Notes: generated from the letters alone by a model not told the origin. Numbered from the stretch's first letter, positions 37,001-50,198 are shown. The stretch: 64,000 nt of DNA from Aquila chrysaetos chrysaetos (GCF_900496995.4 NC_044016.1:21556932-21620931); one strand, 5' to 3'. Translations and numbers: made by a program.

Positions 37001-40000
37001 GGTGGCTGCCACCGTCCCGCCTGGCTTGCTCCATGGCTCTGCCCTGCCTGCCAGTCTGAGGAGTGAGCACCCAGCCCAGCGGGGCTGGAGGCAGCCGGGG
37101 TGTGGAGATGGGAGCGTGCTGCCTGGGATCCCTTGGCAAGCCTTAGTCAGAGCCCTGGTACTGTACGTGCAGCCTGGCACTGAGATGGGGTGTGAGCCTC
37201 TGTGAGAGGCAGGGAGGGAGAGCAGTGATAGACGAGCCCGGGTAATTAATTTCCACTCCTGATGCATGTTTGCTCTCCAAAATGTGTGTGTTGGCATGAT
37301 CCCAGGCTGGGCTTGGCCCTGCATCCAACAGACACCTTATTTTATCTCGGTTATTTCATCAAATCTGCTAATTGTATCTATCTATCTCAAGCCCTGGGCT
37401 CAGGATGGAGATTTCACATCAAACAGTGACGGCTCATAAAGTGGATCCTAGCCGGGCCCTGAGCTCAGCTCTGAGGCTGCAAAGAGTAAGAGACCTCCCA
37501 GACTGTGACTTCATCCCAGGCCCTCTGCAAACATCCTCCTTGCCCTGCTGGGGCAGATGGGGTCTGCAGAAAGCTGTCAAACCCTGCCTTTGGCAGGCTA
37601 GGCAGGGAAGGAGTTTACCCACTGATGACCTCTGCTAAAGGATGTCCCAGCGCTGCTGGTGGCAGTCAGGAAAAAGTGGCCACCTAAAGCTTGGAAACAT
37701 GTCACATCTGCAGTGGTTTGAAGTTGGGAGCAAGTAAACTCTGTAAAATCCTTATCTGGAAGTCAGGCAGTGAGGCTTATCCCAAAATATATGGGCTTGC
37801 TGCCAAAGCTCCTTGCATAGCACTGACACAAGGGTATTACATATGATGTCCCTCTTGCCGGAGCTGGCCACCCAGCTCCAGGAGGCTCCCAAAGCTTTCA
37901 GCCTGTCCTGCACATGCCCTGCAGACAGCTCATTAATTTCCATTCCACAGCACAATCTCTTCTTCCGCTGACACAATTACTTAAAAGTTTCTTTGCAGCC
38001 CTCCAGGCGTCCCACCCTCTCCCTGGCTTCCCTTTTCACAGCTCTCTCCAGCTCATCTCCACAGGACTTTGCCCTGAGCTTCCCTTCAGAAGAGCTTCAT
38101 AGCTGGGCCCAGGGTAGAGCTGTACGGGAAGACCATGGGGGTCTTCCTTGCCTTATATCCCAGACCTGTAGCTTCAGGCAAAGAAGTGAGAAGCCCCTAA
38201 AAGGGGGCAATGCCTTGTTCCCAGGAGAAAACAGTTCTGGTCTGTGCTTAGAAAGGGCAGCATCTCAGAAACCCTCCCAGGGCTGCTTTTGGATGGGAGG
38301 CTTCAGGCCAATGAGCCAGGTCAGCAAACACAGGCTTGCTTCTGTTCTGGAGTGCTTGTCTCTTGGTGACATGAATGATAATAAAAGGCTTTCCTGCCTT
38401 TGGTGTCCCGCACCCCTGGGCCATACCTTGTGTCTGGAGTGTAGGAGCTGATGGGGCCATTTTTGACCAAGCACTCCTCGTGCAAGCAGAGTCCCTGGGG
38501 TGCTGCTGGGTCCTGCTGAGCTACAAAACTATGAAAGATGGCTCCTTCTCAAGGATGTACATATCCCAGAGCAGCCAGCCAAACAGCACCCCCAGCCACC
38601 AGCCATCAGGGAGGTGGGGAGCACTAGGGAATCTAGTGGGACAAGTTCCCAGCTGGGGATAAAGCAAGTAGCTGGGCTCCCTATGCTCTCCAGCACCACA
38701 GTGGAGAAAGTGGTTTGGAGGAGGTGTGTGGGAAGCCTCCCCCAGGCACAAGTGGGTGAGAAGGGAGGGAGCATGCAGGCACTTGTTGGGAAAGCAGGCA
38801 AGCAGGCAATATTGATCGCCTGGTAGGGCTGGCAGAGTGGAGGCAGGACCTGCTCTCTCCCAGGAGGATAAGAAGGTGGGGAGGGACCACGCAGATTCTG
38901 GAAGTGGAGGTGCTGCGTGTGATGGGCGGGGAGGAAGGTTGGCATCTTGCAAAGCTGTAACCACTTGCTATTGTGAGATAGCCCACAGGACATCCACGGC
39001 TATCCCACAGGCTCATAAAGCACTTATCAGCTGGCCAGTGCTTGAATCACTCCAGCAGTGCAGCAATATTCTGCGCAGCTTCGTTTCTTCCCTACCCAAA
39101 CGGGGGCCATTCCCTTCTCCCATCTGCCCTTCCCACACTTGCCAGAGGAGAAGCTGGCCCTTTAATTCCAATCACAAATTCTGGAAATGATTAGCGGGCT
39201 GTCATCACTCAGCCCCACCGGATATCAGGCACGGGGCATTTCCGTCCCCTGTAATTAATGGTGTGCAGGGCTGCCCGGCTCTGCAGCGGGCAGGGGAGAA
39301 GCAAGTGAGAGGTGGGTGTAGTGCTCCCCCCGCCTGCCTCTCTCACTGCCCGGCTGGGAAAACCGCTGGACCAAAAAGCGAGGCAAAGAATAAATTCATT
39401 CATGGCTAAAGGTAAGGACAAGGCAAAAGGGTTCACCAGAGTATTGGGCCACTCCTGTCTGGGAAAAGAAATGGAAAATAGTGTGGTTGGGGTGGGGGGA
39501 ACAACGCTGGGGCAGCCCCCTTCACTGATGTGCAGAACTGCACTTTGTGTGACTGCTGTCATATCCCCCAAGGGGCCTGGGAACTCAGCGGCCCGTTCGT
39601 CTCCTGTCCCTTCCTGGGTACCCAGAGGCAGCTGCCAGCTCCTGCCTGATGGAGAGGATGTCAGCATCACACCCGCAGCCTCTCCGCAGTCACCCGGCAG
39701 CCTTTGTTTCCCTCTCTGCCTGCCCCTTTCCCAGGGCGCTCTCTGGCTCTCGGGAGCTGCCTGTTTGCCAGCTGCCTAGCGAGAGCTGCTATCTGCCCCG
39801 TGTGAATGTTGTGCATCCATCCAGCAGCCTCCCAGCCTTCCACTGAAACGCCTCATTGTGCAGCTGGCCGGACTACGTGAGCCTGGCTACGTGGAGCATG
39901 TTTCGCTTTGAAGCTAACTCTTCCTTTTGAGTCAACAGAGCTGTGTGGTGCAATTGTAAAATTTCCCTTCATTGGCCAACCTCCTGATGTTAACAAAAGC

Positions 40001-40230
40001 TCCCTGCTATGTAAACAGGCCAGATGCTGCAGGATGCTGTCTGCAGGCTCACGTACCCTCCTCGTGCTGTGGGAGGTGCTGGACTCGCACCTGCAGGCTC
40101 CCTGAGCAGGGAAGAGAGGTTCGAGCCGCGTGCCCTCCGACCACGGCGGAGACACCAGTTCACTTGTCCTTTCACCAGTGACCTCAGATGAGTTTCTCCT
40201 TTCCTTTCGGATTAACTGGCTCTGCTGAAA
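34080..40230. other. Gene-free intergenic DNA
   Basis: No supported gene or transposon. AT-rich patches that could be regulatory occur at 37230-37450 (GGGTAATTAATTTCC, TTATTTTATCTCGG, CTAATTGTATCTATC), 37925-38000 (CATTAATTTCC, ACAATTACTTAAAAG) and 39150-39260. An AP-1 type TGACTCA lies near 35061. Everything else looks unstructured. Confidence 0.45.
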
Positions 40231-40264
40231 TCCTGACTGAAACGGTCTCAGATGTGGTAGTAAT

Positions 40265-41395
40265 TATCTTACGAAGAAGGGGTGAGGTTCCAGATGACTA
40301 GGGAAAAAAGGCAGAGGGATAGTACCTGTTCTTAAACGAGAGGAAATGGAGCCATGGGACTGCGGACCTACCAGGCTGCCTTCAGTGCTGGCAAGGGCCC
40401 TGGAGCGGATGCCCTATTTGTAAGATTGACCATGACAGCAAGGTGAGACGTAATAGCCAACACAGATTTGGCAAGGGCCTAATGTCCTTCTACAGCAGGG
40501 TTGGAGGGCAAGGAGATGAGGAAGATGTGTCCTGGCTCTAATGCTATGATCTACTTGCATGATCAGCCTGGGTGTTGGTTTCAAAGATGCATATTACATT
40601 TGCTGCCGATGATTGGCCACGTGGTTGTTGCAGGCACTTTGGAGATCAGAATGGGAGTTCAAGCAGATTGTGACATTGGTGAAATGGATATAAACAGGAT
40701 GCAATTCATAAGGGCAAATGCAAGCCACAGGTCTTAGCAGGAATATCTGCTGTACACATGTATAAGGGGCCAACAAGGCCTTCAGAAAAGGACACAGGTG
40801 TTATTGTGGTGACAGGTGTCATTACTGAGTGACTTGACAACACACAGATGTGAAGAAAAGCAAACGTCCCTACTAGGCTATATAAACAATAGTGCTGCAT
40901 GCACCATGTGTGCTGCAATCATTCCACTTTATGTGGCATTAGGAAAGTCTCATACTTTCTGAATATATCCAGCTTTGGGCAATGCAGTTCAAGAAAGGCT
41001 TACACCTATTAGAGTCCATGGAAGATGATCAACAGCTTAGTAACTATGACCTATGAGTAAATGTTGAAAGAACTGCATTTGTTTAGTCTGCTTAGAAGAA
41101 GAGGAAAGGGGAAAAAAACCCAACCTTCAGATTTGTAAAAAGTATCTGAAAAAGGAACAGAATGGATTGTTCTCCATCTCCAGAAGACACAAAGTTAGAC
41201 ATCCAGAAAAACTTTTCAGCAATTTAAGTCCTTAAGGGCTCCTGTCCTCTTAAGACAGACTGCCTTGCAGAGACCACATGATCTCCTTCTCTAGAAATTT
41301 CCAAAACCAAGGTGTTACAAATACCTGTCAGGCCCGGTTAGATAGCAGTATCCCTCCTCGGGCAGAGAGATATCTAGATGATGTTTCAGGAGCCC
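40265..41395 (+). mobile_element. Degraded CR1 LINE: reverse transcriptase end to 3' UTR
   Basis: A colinear series of matches to amniote CR1 elements runs through this region. It includes GAGGTTCCAGATGACT (family 'gaggtcccagatgactgg'), AGTACCTGTTCTTAAACGAG, TAATAGCCAACACAGATTTGG, GGATGCAATTCATAAGGGCA, AAGAAAAGCAAACGTCC, TATGACCTATGAG, GCATTTGTTTAGTCTGCTTA, GATTGTTCTCCATCTCC, TTAGACATCCAGAAAAACTT, ACAAATACCTGTCAGG and CTAGATGATGTTTCAGG near the 3' end. The polymerase core with the FADD box appears deleted or unrecognisable between about 40500 and 40650. All frames carry many stops, so it is long dead. The insertion is in the same orientation as MRPL14. No tail microsatellite remains. Confidence 0.82.
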
Positions 41396-44020
41396 TGTTT
41401 TTGGTCATGCACCATTACGTGGTAAGGCACAGCCATGCAGTTCCAGCAGTGAGTTGGTCTTTGCAGGGTGATGCAAATGGCATTGCTGAAAATCAATGAA
41501 CATGTTGCCATGTTGTCCAGACATCACACCACGTTCCCTGTTTCAAAAAGTGGATAGCCTTGCAGGATACATGACAACACCAGCAAGCTGGAAGTTGCCC
41601 AGGTGAAGCTTAACCCACTGTTCAGACAACCCTACCCTTCAGCTGACGGAGGACAGGCTGCTATCACTTCCTGCTGGGAAATGCAGTGGTTCAGTTGCAC
41701 CACGGAGGCTGCTAACTCTGCAGAACTGGCGTTCAACCAGAAAGGCTCATTACATCATTCCTGTCTACAAGAATCAGTTGAGAAGACTTCTCGAATGGGT
41801 CCCTCATCCGGTGCTGGCTAGATAACAAGTAAAGATTTAGAGAAGTGGTGGATAAAGCCTACCCTTTATTGTGGCTGAAGCTAAACCACTAATTCAGGGT
41901 AAGCATGGAGTAAACATCTATCCTTGAATGAGCTTTCATGATGGCAGGAGAAAGAGGGCCTAGTCTCCACTAGACCTCACAGCAGTCCTTCAGGAGGAGA
42001 ACATGCTGAAGCTGGTGAGTCCTCCAGGGAGTCAGTGGGAAAGCAAACCCACAGGAGTCCTTCAGAGCCATGCCAGACTTCTGCAGAAGGCTGTTCAAGG
42101 CGGACCTGAGCTGCCTTCCTTTTCACACAGACCTGATGCTATAGTCTGTATGGGAAATCCTCTTATGGCTGTGCTGGTTCAGCCCCATGCTGCAGCGTAC
42201 AAACCGCCCCTTCAAACTCAAATGCTCTGTGAAGGTTGGCTCAAGCAAATGGGTGCCTCTGCCAGAGGGTAAGCATGTTCACAGAGGCTGGGTGGAGGCC
42301 ACATGGAAAAACTAGATCCTAAGCTTTGTTGACACTGAAAAGCCAACCCACCACATGCATTAGAGGAGGCATTGGCAATGAAAGGGCTGACCATTGCCTG
42401 GCTTACAGCACTGAGATGAGAGAGGCCACTGTGGTATAAACATCTGTCAAGAGCAGATGGGGGCTGGAGCAGAGACATTCCCCACAGGTTTATGTGATTT
42501 TCAAGGACCTGAGGCCAAAGATCCATTTTCTGCTCCTCGGTGATTTCACAGATGAGTGACCTCAGCAATCTTATGACTCTTTAATAAATAATTCTTCCAA
42601 ACTCCTTGGCTGAATTGCCCCTGTGTTAACAGTGCAGGATGAAACCAAGGGGAATAGCTTCCTCCAAGACTTCATATTGCAGCTCGAGAGCATTTGATAA
42701 GGCCATCCCACAGGGAGTACAAAATCCCCCATGCTTGGAAGGGAGGAGAAAGGGGTTACAGTGGATAACACAGCTGGGATCTTGGAAAGTACCTTCTCTG
42801 GCAGTCCTGCTCGGACAAGATGAAACTGCCCCAGCAATTGGTTCAGTTCTGCTGGATGAAGAGGTACATGACCATCCCAGCAACCCTCAGAAGCTACAAC
42901 TGGCCTTCTAGAAGTTCCCAGCTTTCACTGGAAACCAAAGGGGATTGCATCTACTCTATTGACTTCTACCAGCCAGCACAGCTTTGCTGCTCGAGGACGT
43001 GAAGCAGGGAGACCAGCCACACCAGCCAAACATCTCATAACATCTCATTTTGGTATCTGGCAAGTTTGTTCCAGGGGCTGAGCTTGGAGGAGTACCACGA
43101 CCTCCTCCCCTCCATGTCTGACTGTGGTGTTTGGGAGAGTGAGTCATCCATTTTTCATGTGGAACTCCCCATCGTTCCAAGGGAAAAGGCTGTGCTTCCG
43201 GCATCCCTTGGCATGTGGGTTTCCATTCATCTGTTGATGGCCAGGCAACATGCCATCCGCAGGACAAAATGGCTGCTGCTTAGTTCCTCTGCTATTAGTG
43301 CATCCCTTAGGATTCTGCTAAATTTCTCCAAGATCTCCAAGTCTTTTTGGAAAGCTGTCTAAGCGGAGAGAGCTCAGCATCTGGAGGTTTTGGTGTCAAT
43401 CCTTCAATATGCTGTGGCCAAGTCAGAAAGGTTGCCTCTTCTTTTCCCTTGATTTCTGCAAGTCCTGCACAGGGCAGGAGTGAATTGGACCTTTTGTCAC
43501 TGCAGCTCCGTGTTTTCAGGCAGCAGAGGTGCATCTGTCCTTGTGGCCTGTCAACAGGCTCTGTTAGCAGGAGACCCTCAGGAAAAGGCTGGCGAACACA
43601 GTATCCCCTCTTGTCTCCTGGTGGGGGGAATATTAGATGAATAAATATCCCCAGGCAGGTCAGCCAAATAAGGCCCTCCTGATTTGGACAAATCAACCAA
43701 AGCAGACCACGTGGTCATCAAGCAGTCCCCTCACTTTCGGGAGCATGTAACACACAGCTTCTTGGTGGGATCAGCCAGCTTTCTCCTTGGTGTGGACAAA
43801 ACTCCCCTGTTTCATAGGAGGTGATAAACAAGCCCTGGACCTCATCCCTTGGCTCCAGGGCACACAGTTGCAAAGCTCCTCTGATCGGTGTGGGAGGAAG
43901 TGCCTCCACCCTCTTTATGGCTGCCTGGTAATGAGCCCCAGCTGTAAGCCTCTCCCTTCCATGCCTGGAAGCCCAGGCTGGCCTCGAGGGGTGGGGCACA
44001 GGCTGTTTAACCCATTCCCT
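41396..44020. other. Gene-free intergenic DNA
   Basis: Lower in CpG than its neighbours and of uncertain origin. It follows the CR1 remnant directly and may include further decayed repeat I cannot name. Short frames on both strands around 42570-42911 mirror one another and show no protein family. Confidence 0.4.
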
Positions 44021-44061
44021 GGACAGACAGATGGACAGATGGACGGATGCACGGACAGATG
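44021..44061 (+). repeat. (GGACAGAT)n short tandem repeat
   Basis: About five imperfect copies of GGACAGAT/GGACGGAT occur in tandem. Confidence 0.85.
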
Positions 44062-44669
44062 CTCCCCAGCTGCTGCTGAAGCACTGGGAGCCTCTCTCTG
44101 CTGGGTTGGCTGGCTGCGTTGCCAGAAAGGTGCCGAAAGGCTGGGGGTGCAGCAGCGTGCGGGTCGTGCAGCGGGGGGAACAGTGATGGTTTTGCTCGCT
44201 CCTAGCTCGAAGGCGCACCAGGGAGCGACCTCTTCCCTGGGCTCCTGGCTCTGCTGGTGCCCGAGCATGGCCAGGAGGTGTGGGGCTTGGCAGGGGGACA
44301 GGTTGTCCCCAACACCTTCTTCACAGGGCTGTTCCTGGTGGCTCCTGCCACCACCATCAGGCTGGGGACGTCCATCCCACGGGTGCGCGGGTTTGTGGGT
44401 TACTGCAGGTTGCCCTCTCCTTCCGCAGCCCAGCATCCCAGCAGCACCTGGGGCTTTGGCTCCTTTTCTTGAAGCAGCTTTTGTCCCTTAGAGAAAGTCG
44501 GCGGCAAGGAACCATCTCCGGCTGGCTCTCTTGTCCAGGCGCAGGCGAGTGGCCAGGCAGCCGCTGGTGTGATGCCTACGTAGCACCGCGCCACGGAGAC
44601 AGGGCAGGGGATTCCTGAGGTGACGGGGCTGAAGTGCGAGAGCGGAGCTGCGCTGGATGGTGAGAGGCT

Positions 44670-44885
44670 TTCTCTGCTCACATAGCTAATAGACTAATTA
44701 GCAAGGAGCTTGAAACTTGGCTGTGTTTGTTGTCAAATGCAGGCCCCTTTCCAAGTGGTGTTAACAGCCTTCCCTTTTCACTCTGGGTGCATTGTACAGC
44801 CGGGGCTTTTCTGCTGCTTCACAGAGGATTCTTCATTTAGTAATAGATATAGGCTGAATAGCTGTTGCAGCTATAGGTAACAGGA
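44670..44885. promoter_or_regulatory. AT-rich block, candidate regulatory element
   Basis: TAATAGACTAATTAGCAAGG, GGTGTTAACAG and TTTAGTAATAGATATAGG boxes sit between GC-rich flanks. Homeodomain-type TAATTA and an HNF1-like GTTAAC are visible. No repeat family is recognised. Confidence 0.3.
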
Positions 44886-45189
44886 GGGTCAGGAGCAAGG
44901 GGTGGCCGGGAGGAGGCAGGAAGGGGGCAGGGTCCTTGGGCTGGGAGAGCAGCAGGAGGCTGGGAGAGGGGATGGAGGGGGCACTGACCCAGCCATGCAT
45001 AACACGCAGCTGGGCTGAGGGCAGCGGGGGACTGCGGGCACACTGCGGGCTGCCAGCGTGGATTGAGGGGCTCGGCCAGCTGAGGTCGTTGGGGACTTGG
45101 TGGCAGAGGGGGATGCCTATAGGCAAGAGAGGAGCGCATGGGCAAAGGTGTGCTTCTGAGCCAAAGGTATGGCTCCTTGTGCCATTTGC

Positions 45190-45560
45190 CCACTTCTAAT
45201 TAAGATGCCAATGTTGAAATGATTCCTTTGAAAAATGCTCCCCTTTCACATGAGAGACAAAAAGTTCACACAGGCGAAAGGCTGCCGGCACGGGCAGGAC
45301 GCTGGCAGCATGCGGGCAAGGGGTGGGCGAGCTTCCCCACCACCCTGCTGCCAATGCAAATCTCCCAGCGCAGCTGAGCCGAGCCCAGGGGAAAGCGGGA
45401 GGGTTTCTGCCGAGTTCCCACAAGCGCAAGAGCGGAGGCTGTGCCTGCAATCACGTCTGCCCACAGGCAGCGAGCGGCCTTTGTAGGCGGCCTGGATAAT
45501 GGTTATTCACTGCCGGCAGGAGCGGGGACTCTCGTGCCCGCGGGGCCACCCCTCCATCCG
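45190..45560. promoter_or_regulatory. AT-rich patch followed by CpG cluster
   Basis: CTAATTAAGATGCC and CCTTTGAAAAATG at 45197-45240 are followed from 45280 to 45560 by about 20 or more CpGs. It resembles a small regulatory island. No exon is recognisable. Confidence 0.3.
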
Positions 45561-48500
45561 GACACCTGGCATTTCAGTCCCCTCCAGCGTCCCAGCTGGT
45601 GTGCTCCTGACTCTCCAAATTCAGCTCCTCCTCAGGAGCATCATCCCTTGGTTCCCCCTGCGGTGCCTGAGAACAAAGTGGCCAGGAGCTTCTGAAGCTA
45701 CCCTGTCCCCCCAGCCTGGTGCTTTTTGCAGAGAGGGCAAGGTAGGGAGGCGAGGGCTTTGCAGGAGATTGCCTGCAACCAAGGCTGGAGGCAGGGGAGA
45801 TGCCTGCAGCCCTGGCTGTCCCTCAAGTGCTCTGCAGTGCCTGAAATGGTATAATTCACACCTTCACCACACACTCAAATACCGCCCCAGCCAGAGTGAG
45901 GTGAGCACCTGCCAGCCACACACAAATATTATCTGGGTGTCACGGCAAATATTAGGCACAGGGCCTGGAGCGTGCCCAGCCTCACCTGGAGCTCCACGAA
46001 GGCTGCTCGCCCGCGGCAGGCCTGGCTTTCCCGCAGATGCTTGCAATGGCATGGCAGCGCTGCTGCTGTTTTCTTTGGATTGGGGCCAACTGCTTATGGA
46101 AGAGCAGCCGAAGCAGCGCGGATGGCAGGTAGTGCAGCGCCGGGGTGGGGGGGTGCCCTGCCGATGCAATGGCTCACATCCCCAGCATGGCGCAGTGGAA
46201 GTCGCCCAAAACCTCAGAAGTAGGATGGTGGTTTGGCAGAGTCATGACTCCGTGACAAAAGCCATGACTGAAAGTGTTTGACATATCCACACTCATTTAT
46301 GCGATGCTCGAAGCCAGAAATGGCTTCCAAAAACATGTCCCCTCCTGCTGCCAGAGATCCAGGAGGAATTAACTCCCTTTAATAGCAGCCAGGAGACCTA
46401 ATATCAAACCAGGTATTATTTGAGCCCTCTTACGCCCTTGCCACTTACTGCCAGGCTTTGGCCCCTGTAAAATCTCTTTGAAGACCATCTAATGAGCACG
46501 CCATGCATACCCAACGTTAGCCAGCCCACGAGCTGCCTGGGAGCTGGTCACAGTGTGTGGAGTGCGACTAGCCACCTAGTCACACTGGCTGTGCTCCTCT
46601 TCCCCAACTGAGCCACCAGCCAGGCTGCAACAAGGCCAAAGAGACTTCTGAGATTGCTGTGTAGCCTGCCGAGGTGTTGAACCCCGGCACTGACAAGCTG
46701 GGGATCTCACTATTTGGACCTCGGGGCCGAAGTTTTCCATGAACGTCAGCTTCTAGTCTGGAAAATAAGTTTGGCGACAGGGTCAGGTTTCCAGCTGAGA
46801 AAAATGAATGATCTCACTACCAAGCGGGCTATTTCCAGAGCGGCATTTCCCAAACGGAGTGCTCCGGTGCTAAGCTCCCCCGAAGCAGCACTGGTGGTAC
46901 ATGGCGGGACCAGGCTGTTTCCCAGTGTGCCAGCTTGGTTTCATCATTTCCTTCGCTTTCCCTCTTTGTGTTAGGGATTTCAGTGCAGAGGCCTGGCTGC
47001 TTTTGCATTTCCTGCTTTTTTCTATGTTTGCCTTTCTGGGTCTGGATGTCTCCTCAGTTTTCCGAATGCTGGTAATTCCCACCCATTCACCTCCCTTCTA
47101 AGCTCTGAGTTCACACATCTATTAATTCGTTGCTCATTTGGGATCCAGGCCTAGAGGCTGGGCAACCATGGAGGCAGTCTCTGTCCTAGGTAGTTCTTGG
47201 TTTAAACAACCCCTGTAATTCCCTTTGAGTGACCTCTTCCCTTCTAGTCCTTATACTTTATCCCTTAACTTGGCTCCTTCCTTCTGCCCCTTCCCCTATC
47301 TGATCCCGTCACTTCTTTCGCTTTTCATCCCTGATTTCGACTGATCCCAACTCCTCCCTCTGCTACTTCTTGGCCCCTCTTCTTCCTCTCCCCCAGTGAC
47401 CTGCTTGCTTCTCTGGAGGAGACAGGGAAGAGGCACGGGGGTCCTCACTGTGCTTGTGCCTCTGTGACGAAGGGGTGAATTCAGAGGTGTAGCATCCTGA
47501 AATTGGCAGCAGAGGGACAAACGTGGGCTGAGACGGGAGAAGCTTTCAAGGCATTTGGAGAGACAGCTCCAGTAAGTAGCCTCAGCCTAATACACCCTGC
47601 TATTCCCGCAGGCAGCTATCTTGCTGTTTGGGGCGGTGCTGGTAGGAAGGTGAGGAACAGGTGGAGGACGGGTGGGAAGCCTGCCGGTGGCACAAAGCTC
47701 CACTGCCACAGGATTCAGCCATCCCCACCTTTGCCCAGAGTGGGGCCCTGGGGGGAATCACTGGGTCCCAGGGGGCTGGGGGTGGGAAATGCCCTGGCAG
47801 AGCTGAGGGCCCCTGGGGAAAGCAGGAAAATGGCCAGGCACCCTGGCTGAGGTCTCTACACTGACACAGTCAGAGAAGCTGCTGCTCCCATTTCCTACAG
47901 CAAAGAGCAGCCTCCCAGCAGCACTGCCTCAGGAAAGGTCTGCTAAAGGGCTGCTGACGTAGGGGAAGCTGCAACAGCTGACAGCAGGTGGGGATCTGCC
48001 CTTGTCACCTGGCTGGACCGACAAGCTTGGCATCTTTTGCATCTCCTTTTTCTGTCGTCAGCAAGATCCAGATTTCCTCACCTGCCTTCAGGTGTAATGC
48101 TCCCAGCAGAGTTATGTCTGGCTGGTTTCCAAAGGCAGAAAGGGAGAACTGAACCTCCTCTGACATCCACTTGGTGTAAGCACCCACCTTTTCTGCTGTG
48201 AATGGCAGAAAGCACAAAACTGTCAAACAAACAGATCTTGGAGAACATGGGAAGGCAGGTTCTCCGCAGTCCCACTTTCCTGTCTCAGCAGTGCCCCACT
48301 GAATTTGCTCCACAGACACCAGAAACAAGTCTCTGCAGTGGCCAGCCTTGCCCACATGCCACAGGCTCTCGCAAATTGGAGTGGGAACTTCCTGCTTCCT
48401 CTGCTGCTGCTTGCACAGGCTCTGAGCTCATCTGGTCATGCCATTCGCGATGAAGAACCTGAGGAAGGAAATGCTGGTGGTGTCCATCTTTGACAGCTTG

Positions 48501-48670
48501 GGCAAGGAAGGGAGGGGGTGTCCTGGGCATGGAGCTGGAAAGCTATCTGCACCAGCCGGCACCTGACACGGGATGGGCAGAGCTGTACAGGAGAGCAGGG
48601 CCTTTCCCTTAGCCCCGTGGTGGCAAAGAGGTTGTCACATCACCCCAGTGCTGTGCCCAGTGGTCTGAAA
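45561..48670. other. Gene-free intergenic DNA
   Basis: No supported exon. The 260-codon + frame at 45499-46281 has no domain. The patch at 46230-46500 is AT-rich with CATTTATGCG and TTAACTCCCTTTAATAGC boxes and may be regulatory. Confidence 0.45.
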
Positions 48671-48674
48671 TGAA

Positions 48675-48696
48675 GTCCAACATGCTTTTGTTGGAC
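48675..48696. repeat. 8-bp inverted repeat (small hairpin)
   Basis: GTCCAACA (48675-48682), a 6-base loop TGCTTT, then TGTTGGAC (48689-48696). Allowing one bulged base extends the stem by AAG/CTT. Confidence 0.9.
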
Positions 48697-48699
48697 CTT

Positions 48700-49920
48700 G
48701 CCATGCCTCGGCCAACAGGCCAAGAAGCCTTTCCACCAGAAGCACAACACTGAACAGCCCCCGTGTTTGGAGAGCTCTCTAGGGTTGGTTTGGGCTTGCA
48801 CTTTGTTTGCATCTCTACCCATCTTAGCTGCTCAGCTCAGGCCACCTGGATCAAAGGCTCACCCTTCCTCACTGAACACTGCAAAGGCAGTTTGCAGGGT
48901 GGGGTGAGTGAAGGATGTGATTAGATCTGCCTCATTTGCCTCCTTTGTTTAAAGGAACGTGATGGCAGCCCATCACCAATCTAGCTTTGTCCAGTTTTAT
49001 AGATACGTAATTACTCATCTGCTTCAAGAAACCTGGATTATTATTTGGAACCCCATACAGAGAAAATTAATACTTTGCTGGGACTGGGAGTATAAATTAC
49101 TCCCAGTAATGTGTCCTTCAGGCATGCTGCAGGGCAGGAGCAAGGGACAGGGGCAGAGCCAGGGGTCTGGGGCTGGCCAGGACAGTAAGGACATGAAGAT
49201 GAAAAGTGCTGTCTTCATGCAGCAGTTGTTACATGTCAGACCTGCTCATACACTTAAAGCTCTTTAATGCTTTTGCCCTCTGATAGCCAGAGGCTAGATA
49301 GTGGGCTGCTACAGTGAATAACTGAGAAATGAATAAAATATTTACAAGCATAACTGGTGTGAGCTCAAAAGCTGGTGGTTCTGCCTCCCCATGTCATTTG
49401 CCTCTCCCTGCCCACGGCCTTTTTCATGTTTCCCATGCAAAGAGCCAGGGCTCTGCCGCAATGCCCCACTGGGCTGTTCTGCAAGTGACACCCAGCAAAG
49501 GAGGTAACCTGCTGACCAGGAGCATCTCAGTACCCTGAAAAGGCATCAGCCACCCCCCCCAACACCACGCGCTACCATTTCCGCTTGGGTTTGTCTGCTG
49601 CAGGGTGACCATCTTTCTCAGAGTATTTCAGTGGGTCTGCTTTACTCTGAGGAGTAGTTGAAGTAGGTTGGATATACCAAAAGTGAGCAAACACAGGTGC
49701 AGATGGCAGTGAAACGCAGCTGACAGCCACTGGCATGACAGCCGTGACCCACAGAGACTGCTGCAGGCTCTATCCCTGCATAGCTGTGCTGCTACTACCT
49801 CCCCAGAGAGCTGAAGTAATACGTGCTCTTTGGGACGTAGGGACACTTTGGTTGTGGTGTTGATATATTCTTAGTTGCGCCAAGGATGGGTTTAAGTAGC
49901 CAAGTTACTACGTGCCTATT
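48700..49920. other. Gene-free intergenic DNA
   Basis: No supported gene. The stretch at 48990-49110 is AT-rich (ACGTAATTACTC, GGATTATTATTTGG, AAAATTAATAC) and could be a regulatory element. Confidence 0.4.
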
Positions 49921-49925
49921 GTCCG

Positions 49926-50016
49926 GTGCGTGATATTACAGGGACTTTCCTACCCCAGCGGTGTGACCCACGTGTGTGTAACCGTTACTGACAGCTGCTG
50001 ACTCATGGGTTCAGCA
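49926..50016. promoter_or_regulatory. Cluster of transcription-factor motifs
   Basis: Within 90 bases lie a textbook NF-kB site GGGACTTTCC (49941-49950), an E-box CACGTG (49969-49974), a CAGCTG E-box, and TGCTGACTCA (49996-50005), which is AP-1 and most of a Maf recognition element. Individual motifs are common by chance. The combination is only suggestive. Confidence 0.3.
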
Positions 50017-50198
50017 CACCTCCGGCTCTGGAGACTGCTCTCCAGCCTCCAAAATAGCTGGAAACCTTGTTCATTTTCAGGAGATGAGGAGGAGAAGGAG
50101 ACTAACACTTAGTTAACTCCCAGCTGGCCCATGACATAATGCACAGAGGTGCACATGAAGAAACCACATCTTATAAAATGCTCCACTGTGTCTGCTTC

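Noticed and set aside
40110..40135. GGTTCGAGCC resembling a tRNA T-loop
   Set aside because: No matching acceptor, D or anticodon arms around it, and no plausible A box upstream.
45499..46281. 260-codon + frame beside a CpG cluster
   Set aside because: Composition follows the local GC content and no protein family is recognised.
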